Shown here: positions 7,099-12,369 of the stretch, one piece after another | Numbering within the stretch: position 1 is the first letter of the stretch | Layout: the number at the start of each line of letters is the position of its first letter | Source: Clostridium sp. CAG:253 | GTDB taxonomy: Bacteria > Bacillota > Clostridia > Lachnospirales > Lachnospiraceae | DNA: 12,369 nt | Direction: 5' to 3' | Assembly (NCBI GenBank): GCA_000436755.1 | Contig: FR887293.1 | Coordinates: 1-12,369 of the forward strand | Translations under genes and position numbers: made by a program | Notes under the pieces: model-generated | Seen by the model: only the letters and a program-made list of their open reading frames with translations | Told to the model about the DNA's origin: nothing | The model's database searches: none

Positions 7099-7107
7099 TG
7101 ATATAAT
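7099..7107 (+). promoter_or_regulatory. Extended -10 promoter for the phosphatase-kinase 2 operon
   Basis: TGA followed by a perfect TATAAT (7102-7107) forms a TGn-extended -10 box; no -35 match is seen 16-18 bp upstream. The predicted start near 7114 gives a leader of about 28 nt containing AAAGAGG (7127-7133) 8 nt before the ATG at 7142. Confidence 0.6.
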
Positions 7108-7141
7108 TACTCAGAAATTGATATATAAAGAGGAAAAATAA

Positions 7142-7708
7142 ATGTTATACATAATGAGACATGGAAAAACGGACTGGAATGTTCTGCATAAGCTTCAGGG
7201 AAGAACGGATATTCCTCTGAATGAAGAAGGACGGAATATGGCGAGAAAGGCAGCTGATATATATAAAGATATAAATTTTGATGTATGTTATTGTTCACCG
7301 CTTAAAAGAGCAAAAGAAACGGCAGAGATTTTACTTGAGGGACGAAACATTCCTATAATATTTGATGACAGGCTTAAAGAGATGAGTTTCGGAAAATATG
7401 AGGGAACAAAGAGCAGTTTTTCGACAGAGAAACAGTATAAGGCAGAGAACAGTCAGGTTAATATATTATTTGAGGCACCTGAAAAATACATTCCTCCTAA
7501 AGATGGAGAAAGTTTTGAAGATTTGTATAAAAGGACAGGAGAATTTTTGAAAGAAGAGGTTAAGCCGCAGCTTGAAAATGGAAAAGACATTCTTATAATA
7601 GGGCATGGTGCGATGAATTCGAGCATTGTATGTCAGGTGAAGAAAATTGATATTAAACACTTTTGGGAGGCAGGCATAGAAAACTGTAAATTGATGAAGC
7701 TGTTATAG
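7142..7708 (+). CDS. Histidine phosphatase (phosphoglycerate mutase-like)
   Basis: 188 residues, typical for the family. The RHG signature (6-8) supplies the phosphorylated His7. GRTDIPLNEEG (20-30), CSPLKRAKET (51-60, with Arg56), the acid Glu80 in RLKEMSFGKYEG, and His155 in IIGHGAMNSS complete the catalytic pocket. Members remove phosphate from small metabolites such as sugar phosphates or cobalamin precursors; the substrate cannot be read from sequence, and a role as a phosphohistidine phosphatase is possible but unproven. The protein is cytosolic. It has its own promoter, and its stop codon is 27 bp before the ATG of kinase 2 with no terminator between, so the two are probably co-transcribed. 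Confidence 0.9.
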   Translation: MLYIMRHGKTDWNVLHKLQGRTDIPLNEEGRNMARKAADIYKDINFDVCYCSPLKRAKETAEILLEGRNIPIIFDDRLKEMSFGKYEGTKSSFSTEKQYKAENSQVNILFEAPEKYIPPKDGESFEDLYKRTGEFLKEEVKPQLENGKDILIIGHGAMNSSIVCQVKKIDIKHFWEAGIENCKLMKLL

Positions 7709-7735
7709 GAAAGTGATGAAAGAGAGGGGATAAAG

Positions 7736-10700
7736 ATGCCATTTGATACTGTGGACAAGCTGTTGTTTGATAGTTCGGTGTGTGGGATTATAGAATTTAG
7801 GATTTATTCAAAAAATTTGTATGGAATAACAGATATGAATCAGGAGGCTGAAAAGATTACAGGTTATGATATCAATGAGATTCTTTCTTTATCGCATAAA
7901 ATAGATATTTCAAAAATGATATATGATGAAGATGTCAATATTGTTATAAATGAAATTGCAAGTCTTGTGCTTACAGGTAAATCTGAAAAGATTGAATATA
8001 GAATAATATCAAGAAGTGGAGACATCCATTGGATATCCGGCAAATTTATTCTTGTTGAGAATACGGATTTTGTGGAAAGTGCGCCGAGTTGTATCATAAA
8101 CAGTTTTGTATGTATTGATGACAGGAAAGAAGCAGAGGAGAATTTAAGGCATTCTGCAATAGCATATAATCTTCTAAGAGATTCATACTATCGTATAAGT
8201 TATGTTAATTTAAAAAAAGATACGCTGCTCAATCTGAAGCTGGTTGAGGGAGAATACGAGTATGAAAAAAAGTTTAAGGGAAAATTTAGTGATGTTGTAA
8301 AGTACTGTGGTAAAAGACTTGTATATGCGGATGACGGGGATACATTTATACAGCTTTTAAGTCCTAATAATTTATTAAAATTATTTAAAGGTAAAAAGGA
8401 AATAGTTTCTTTTTCATATCAAAGGCTTGTAGATGGTAAATACATGTGGGTACAATCTGATATTATTCCTTTGGATGATTATACACCGGACAAGCCAAGA
8501 GTTGTCTGGTATGTAAAAAACATTACGGAGAAGAAAGCAGAGGAAGCAAAGTACAATCAGATGATTTTACAGAAGAATGTCGAACTTATGAATGTCAATG
8601 AGGAATTAAATAAAAGAATTGCTCTGATCAGTTCGTTGAGTGAAATATATATATCATGTTATGACATTAATATGTCAACAGGATATTACAATGAATTAAA
8701 AGCGAAGACGTACGTGCATAATATAATTCCTAAGTGCGGTGATGCAGCTGAATCATTGGAATATTTTGTTGATACTTTTGTAAGCTGTGAGTATAGAGAA
8801 GAGATGGAGAAATTTATAGATCTGTCTACGCTTGATGAGAGACTTAACGGCGAGCAGATAATAAGCATGGAGTATGCAGGGACTATGATAAGATGGGGAA
8901 GAGTTGGTTTTGTACCTGTATACTGTGATGACAACGGAAAACCGGTTGAAGTATTATTTATAAGTCAGGATATATCAAATGAAATAGGCCTTGACAGCAG
9001 AATGGCGAGACAGTTTTATGAAGATCTACAGGATAAAAATAAAAATCTTGCAAAGTTAAATAATGAGCTGGAAAAAGAGAAGAGACAATATCATGATGCA
9101 CTGACTATCAATTCTGAATTTTCGTTCAGTATAGATTTGAATACCGGAATGCTTACAAAAGATATTCAGTCAAGAACAGGCAAAAGTTATGTTGATGAAC
9201 TTGGAGTGGAACTCCCAATTAATATTAACGAGTTTAACAGGAAATATATTGAAGTTAATTCACTTAAATTTATAGATCCTGAGCGTGAAAAGTTATGGTT
9301 TACACCAAGACTTTTAAATGCTTTCGATAACGGCGAAAATAATATTGAAGTTGAATTTTATCTTCCGGCATCAGACAGATATTTAAAGACAAATACACTT
9401 ATGTCACGGGATGAAGTTACAGGTCATGTAAATGCATTTGTTATTGGAAATGATATTACAGACATAAGAAAAAAAGAAGAGAATGCAAAAAAAGCTTTAA
9501 TGGAAGCATATGAGGCTGCTAATTTTGCAAATGCGGCAAAAACAGATTTCCTGTCAAACATGAGCCATGATATAAGAACACCGATGAATGCAATTATAGG
9601 AATGACAGCTATTGCATTAAATAATCTTGATGATAAAGAAAAAATTGCTTATTCGTTAAAAAGAATATCTTCATCAGGCAGACATCTGCTGGGGCTTATA
9701 AATGAAGTGCTTGACATGTCAAAAATTGAGTCAGGCAAAATGAATCTTAACGATGAAGAATTTAAATTGTCTGAGCTTTTTATGGATATTCTTGATATGG
9801 TCAGACCGCAGGCAGCAAAGATGCATCATGATTTGCGTGTAAGGCTTCTTGATGTGGAACATGAGGAAGTTATCGGTGACAGAATGAGAATACAGCAGGC
9901 ATTTGTAAATATTATAGGTAATGCCATAAAATACACGCCTGAGGGTGGAAAGATTGCCATAACGGTTTCTGAGAAGCGTAGCAGAAATCCAAAAGCGTCT
10001 TTCTACAAATTTGATTTTAAAGATAACGGCATAGGAATGTCGGAAGAATACATAACACACATATTTGAACCTTTTTCAAGAGCAGAGGATTCGAGGGTGA
10101 ACAGGATTCAGGGAACAGGGCTTGGAATGCCTATAACAAGAAATATCCTTCGTATGATGAACGGTGATTTGCAAGTCAAGAGTGAACTTGGAAAAGGTTC
10201 GGTGTTTACTGCTACAATGCTTTTGAAACTGCAGGATACGGAAACTGTTGATGTTTCTGAACTGCATGGTCTTTCAGTTCTTGTGGTTGATGATGACAGA
10301 ATTTCATGCGAATCAATGTGTGATATGCTTGACGGAATAGGGATGAAAAGTGAATGGACATCTTCCGGAAGAGAAGCTGTTGAAAAGATTGTAAAAAAAC
10401 ACGAAAAAGAAGATGATTATTTTGCTGTTATTGTCGATTGGCAGATGCCTGAAATGAATGGTGTAGACACTGCAAAGGCGATAAGAAAAAATATAGACGG
10501 AAATTTACCGATAATAGTTATGTCGGCTTATGACTGGTCGGATATAGAATATGAGGCAAAGGCAGCAGGGATAAATGCATTCCTGACAAAACCGGTATTC
10601 AGACTTAACATTATAAATATGTTTAAACACTTTGTAAACGGAGAATTTGACAATAATATACAGCAGAAAACTATAGTTTCGGAAGTAGACGGATGTGATT

Positions 10701-11101
10701 TTTCGGGAAAACGTGTGCTTCTTGTTGAGGATAATATGATAAACAGGGAGATTGCAATTGAGATTTTGAAAACGACAAATATAGAAGTTGAAGAAGCTGA
10801 AAACGGTAAGATTGCAGTTGAACAGTTTGAAAAAAACGGCGCCGGTTATTATGACATAATACTTATGGATATACAGATGCCTGTCATGAACGGATACGAG
10901 GCAACTGAAAAAATAAGGTCGCTTAAACGTGAAGATGCAAAATATGTTCCTATAATTGCAATGACTGCAAATGCTTTTACGGAGGATGTAGTGAATGCCA
11001 AAAATGCAGGTATGAATGAGCATATTCCAAAACCGATAGATTTGAATAATTTTATTCGCACGTTAAAGAGGTGGATTGATTTTTCAGAAAAAAATAAATA
11101 A
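7736..11101 (+). CDS. Soluble PAS hybrid histidine kinase with two receiver domains (kinase 2)
   Basis: 1121 residues; the ATG follows GAGAGGGG at 6 nt. Domain order: a PAS/PAC-like domain about 1-135; a second PAS-like region about 142-270, ending WYVKNITEKKAEE; a short coiled coil about 270-300; PAS-like about 300-420, ending ISQDIS; a second coiled coil about 425-455; PAS-like about 455-580, ending GNDITDIRKKEE; HisKA with SNMSHDIRTPMN (His611); HATPase with NAIKYTPEGG, DNGIGM (Asp763) and GTGLGM; REC1 with VVDDDR, Asp901 in VDWQMPEMNG, SAYD and TKP; REC2 with LVEDN, Asp1045 in MDIQMP and PKP. All key phosphorelay residues are intact. No membrane segment, HPt or DNA-binding output is present, so it senses a cytosolic signal and needs an external partner. 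From the H-box to the C-terminus it is closely similar to kinase 1; the sensor halves differ strongly. Confidence 0.95.
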   Translation: MPFDTVDKLLFDSSVCGIIEFRIYSKNLYGITDMNQEAEKITGYDINEILSLSHKIDISKMIYDEDVNIVINEIASLVLTGKSEKIEYRIISRSGDIHWISGKFILVENTDFVESAPSCIINSFVCIDDRKEAEENLRHSAIAYNLLRDSYYRISYVNLKKDTLLNLKLVEGEYEYEKKFKGKFSDVVKYCGKRLVYADDGDTFIQLLSPNNLLKLFKGKKEIVSFSYQRLVDGKYMWVQSDIIPLDDYTPDKPRVVWYVKNITEKKAEEAKYNQMILQKNVELMNVNEELNKRIALISSLSEIYISCYDINMSTGYYNELKAKTYVHNIIPKCGDAAESLEYFVDTFVSCEYREEMEKFIDLSTLDERLNGEQIISMEYAGTMIRWGRVGFVPVYCDDNGKPVEVLFISQDISNEIGLDSRMARQFYEDLQDKNKNLAKLNNELEKEKRQYHDALTINSEFSFSIDLNTGMLTKDIQSRTGKSYVDELGVELPININEFNRKYIEVNSLKFIDPEREKLWFTPRLLNAFDNGENNIEVEFYLPASDRYLKTNTLMSRDEVTGHVNAFVIGNDITDIRKKEENAKKALMEAYEAANFANAAKTDFLSNMSHDIRTPMNAIIGMTAIALNNLDDKEKIAYSLKRISSSGRHLLGLINEVLDMSKIESGKMNLNDEEFKLSELFMDILDMVRPQAAKMHHDLRVRLLDVEHEEVIGDRMRIQQAFVNIIGNAIKYTPEGGKIAITVSEKRSRNPKASFYKFDFKDNGIGMSEEYITHIFEPFSRAEDSRVNRIQGTGLGMPITRNILRMMNGDLQVKSELGKGSVFTATMLLKLQDTETVDVSELHGLSVLVVDDDRISCESMCDMLDGIGMKSEWTSSGREAVEKIVKKHEKEDDYFAVIVDWQMPEMNGVDTAKAIRKNIDGNLPIIVMSAYDWSDIEYEAKAAGINAFLTKPVFRLNIINMFKHFVNGEFDNNIQQKTIVSEVDGCDFSGKRVLLVEDNMINREIAIEILKTTNIEVEEAENGKIAVEQFEKNGAGYYDIILMDIQMPVMNGYEATEKIRSLKREDAKYVPIIAMTANAFTEDVVNAKNAGMNEHIPKPIDLNNFIRTLKRWIDFSEKNK

Positions 11102-11125
11102 AAATTAAATTTTTTGCAACAAAAC

Positions 11126-11211
11126 AAAAAAAGTTCTGTGTATATTTTTGAGAGAATAACATAGTATAACGAAAATTATGTTGTACCGGAATATATCATG
11201 GAACTTTTTTT
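11126..11211 (+). terminator. Long inverted repeat ending in a T-run after kinase 2
   Basis: AAAAAAAGTTC (11126-11136) pairs perfectly with GAACTTTTTTT (11201-11211). Four inner pairs (11137-11140 with 11197-11200, two of them wobble) extend the stem to 15 bp. The 56-nt loop contains a smaller hairpin, AACATA (11158-11163) with TATGTT (11177-11182). The right arm ends in seven T. It could end the kinase 2 transcript, but the loop is large for an intrinsic terminator, so a regulatory leader for the sigma gene is an alternative. Nothing else is clear in 11102-11289 apart from a possible ECF-type -35 (GGAACTT, 11200-11206). Confidence 0.35.
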
Positions 11212-11289
11212 CTGTAAAAATTTGCTTATAAATTAAAAAAAGAAAAAATCTATATGAAAATTTATATGATTGGGAATAAGGGAGAGTTT

Positions 11290-11859
11290 ATGAATACAAT
11301 AGATGACATACAAATTATAAATCTTTTGTTTGAAAGACAGGAAAGCGGTCTTTTGAAAATGGAAGAAAAATATAAAAAATACTGTTATTCGATTGCAAAC
11401 AGAATAGTATTTGATAATGAGGATGCCAAGGAGTGCGTAAATGACACATGGCTTAAAACATGGAATTCAATTCCACCGAACAGACCTGAAAATCTGGCAG
11501 GTTATCTGGCAAAGATTGTCAGAAATCTTGCGTTGAACTGTTATGAAAGGAAGAATGCAAAAAAGAGAGGGGGCGGTCAGGTGGAAATGTCATTAGACGA
11601 ACTTTCTGAGTGTGTTGCAGATTCAAACAGAGTTGAAGAAAATATTGAAAAGAAGGAACTGGTTACAATCATTTCAAATTTTTTACAGAACAGGGATGAG
11701 AAAAAGAGGACAATTTTTATACAAAGATATTTTTATATGGAAGAATTATGTGATATTGCTGACAGGATGCAGATGAAAGAAAGTTCAGTGCGTTCTGTTT
11801 TATCAAGGATGAGAAAAGATTTAAGAAAATATCTTGAAGAGGAGGGGATTGCATTATGA
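11290..11859 (+). CDS. ECF-type sigma-70 family RNA polymerase sigma factor
   Basis: 189 residues from the ATG at 11290, which follows GGGAG closely; the upstream in-frame ATG at 11254 lacks a good site and adds 12 non-conserved residues. The sigma-2 region is about 25-85, with CYSIANRIVFDNEDAKECVN and DTWLKTWNSIPP, matching the core-binding helix and -10 recognition. The linker is about 86-122. Sigma-4 is about 125-185, with a helix-turn-helix at EELCDIADRMQMKESSVRSV and the basic tail RMRKDLRKYLE. There is no sigma-3, as expected for the ECF group. The sequence resembles the common Clostridia ECF type with an IPPxRP block. The stop codon overlaps the next start (ATGA), indicating translational coupling with a membrane protein that is probably its regulator. 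Target genes are unknown. Confidence 0.9.
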   Translation: MNTIDDIQIINLLFERQESGLLKMEEKYKKYCYSIANRIVFDNEDAKECVNDTWLKTWNSIPPNRPENLAGYLAKIVRNLALNCYERKNAKKRGGGQVEMSLDELSECVADSNRVEENIEKKELVTIISNFLQNRDEKKRTIFIQRYFYMEELCDIADRMQMKESSVRSVLSRMRKDLRKYLEEEGIAL

Positions 11860-12369
11860 ATAGTTCAGTAGACGAAAAAAGAGAATGTGCAAAAAAAATA
11901 ATGCATGCAATCGGAGAACTGCCGGATGATATGATTTCAAAGGCAAATCCTGAGAATTGGAAAGACGGTGTGTATATAGGAGAAGATAAAGATACGGCAG
12001 GAAATGTATGTGACACCGGGCGTAGAAAAATTACAGTCATAAGTGAATGGATTCGGGCAAAAAGAAAACAGGTGGCTTTTGCGGCAACATTATTTCTGTG
12101 TGTTATAGTGGCGGGTGTATGGAAAATAAATTCAGTAGATGAGCATATAGAGGATAAGCTGAAAAATGAGCAGCCGGGTCAGATAATCGAGGGTACAGGT
12201 GAACCTGACAGTACTTATGATCCTTTGACCGGGGTTACAAAAAAGAAAAAGAGGAACAAAAAAAATAAGGGTGAGAAAGCGGAAAAGAAAGTTCCACAAA
12301 ATGAGCACAGGAATTATGTTCATAAAAATAACGGTGACAAAAAGAGTGAGGAAAGTGAACCTGACAGTA
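11856..12369 (+). CDS. Single-pass membrane protein, probable anti-sigma partner (3' end beyond window)
   Basis: The frame is open from the ATG at 11856, overlapping the sigma stop by 4 bp, to the window end: 171 residues visible, no stop. Residues 1-70 are cytosolic, containing the IGELPDDMISKA segment (about 19-30) found near the N-terminus of many membrane proteins encoded next to Clostridia ECF sigma factors. One hydrophobic segment, VAFAATLFLCVIVAGVW (73-89), is flanked by a basic RAKRK on the inside, predicting the N-terminus in the cytosol. The outside part is low-complexity and charged: EPDSTYDPLTG, then a Lys/Asn-rich stretch (129-162), then a second EPDS at the edge. Gene order and topology point to an anti-sigma factor, but I see no recognised zinc-binding HxxxCxxC motif. 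The function is inferred. Confidence 0.7.
   Translation, partial: MNSSVDEKRECAKKIMHAIGELPDDMISKANPENWKDGVYIGEDKDTAGNVCDTGRRKITVISEWIRAKRKQVAFAATLFLCVIVAGVWKINSVDEHIEDKLKNEQPGQIIEGTGEPDSTYDPLTGVTKKKKRNKKNKGEKAEKKVPQNEHRNYVHKNNGDKKSEESEPDS

Noticed and set aside
10505..11023. Minus-strand 172-codon ORF opposite the receivers of kinase 2
   Set aside because: It is an antisense shadow of two intact receiver domains, matches no family and has an atypical composition.
1..12369. CRISPR arrays, tRNA or rRNA genes, known riboswitches, phage attachment sites
   Set aside because: I saw no regularly spaced repeats, cloverleaf-like sequences, rRNA motifs or recognisable riboswitch cores on either strand.

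Overview
The window is AT-rich, densely coding, with Firmicutes-type signals: GGAG/GAGG ribosome sites, extended -10 promoters and Lachnospiraceae-style soluble PAS hybrid kinases. It looks like a chromosomal segment of a Clostridia/Lachnospiraceae bacterium. Family placement is an inference from protein style, not from a marker gene.

Layout. (1) Positions 1-690: the 3' part of a MobA-like nucleotidyltransferase gene, whose start lies before the window. (2) About 760-1250: a relic of an IS1634-type insertion sequence. The transposase has lost its catalytic middle but keeps its N- and C-terminal ends joined in frame; the relic carries a strong hairpin and is preceded by a near-consensus promoter. 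(3) 1414-4653: a soluble PAS-HisKA-HATPase-REC-REC hybrid histidine kinase. (4) 4661-6266, minus strand: an operon of a TerD-domain gene followed by an AIM24-family gene, converging on kinase 1 with only 7 bp between stop codons. (5) 6388-6936, plus strand: a LOG-family nucleotide phosphoribohydrolase, divergent from terD, with overlapping promoters. (6) 7142-11101: a histidine phosphatase and a second hybrid kinase, probably one operon. (7) 11290 to the end: an ECF-type sigma factor overlapping by 4 bp a membrane protein that is probably its regulator and is cut by the window edge.

How it may fit together. Two paralogous cytosolic sensor kinases bracket a small cluster containing TerD, AIM24, LOG and phosphatase proteins. 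TerD proteins are linked to metal, tellurite and other chemical stress. LOG enzymes hydrolyse nucleoside monophosphates. The arrangement suggests a cytosolic stress-response module with its own sensing, but nothing in the sequence proves that the kinases control the cluster, and no HPt protein or DNA-binding response regulator lies in the window. The sigma/anti-sigma-like pair is probably a separate signalling unit.

All intergenic stretches are under 300 bp and are described under the sites they contain.
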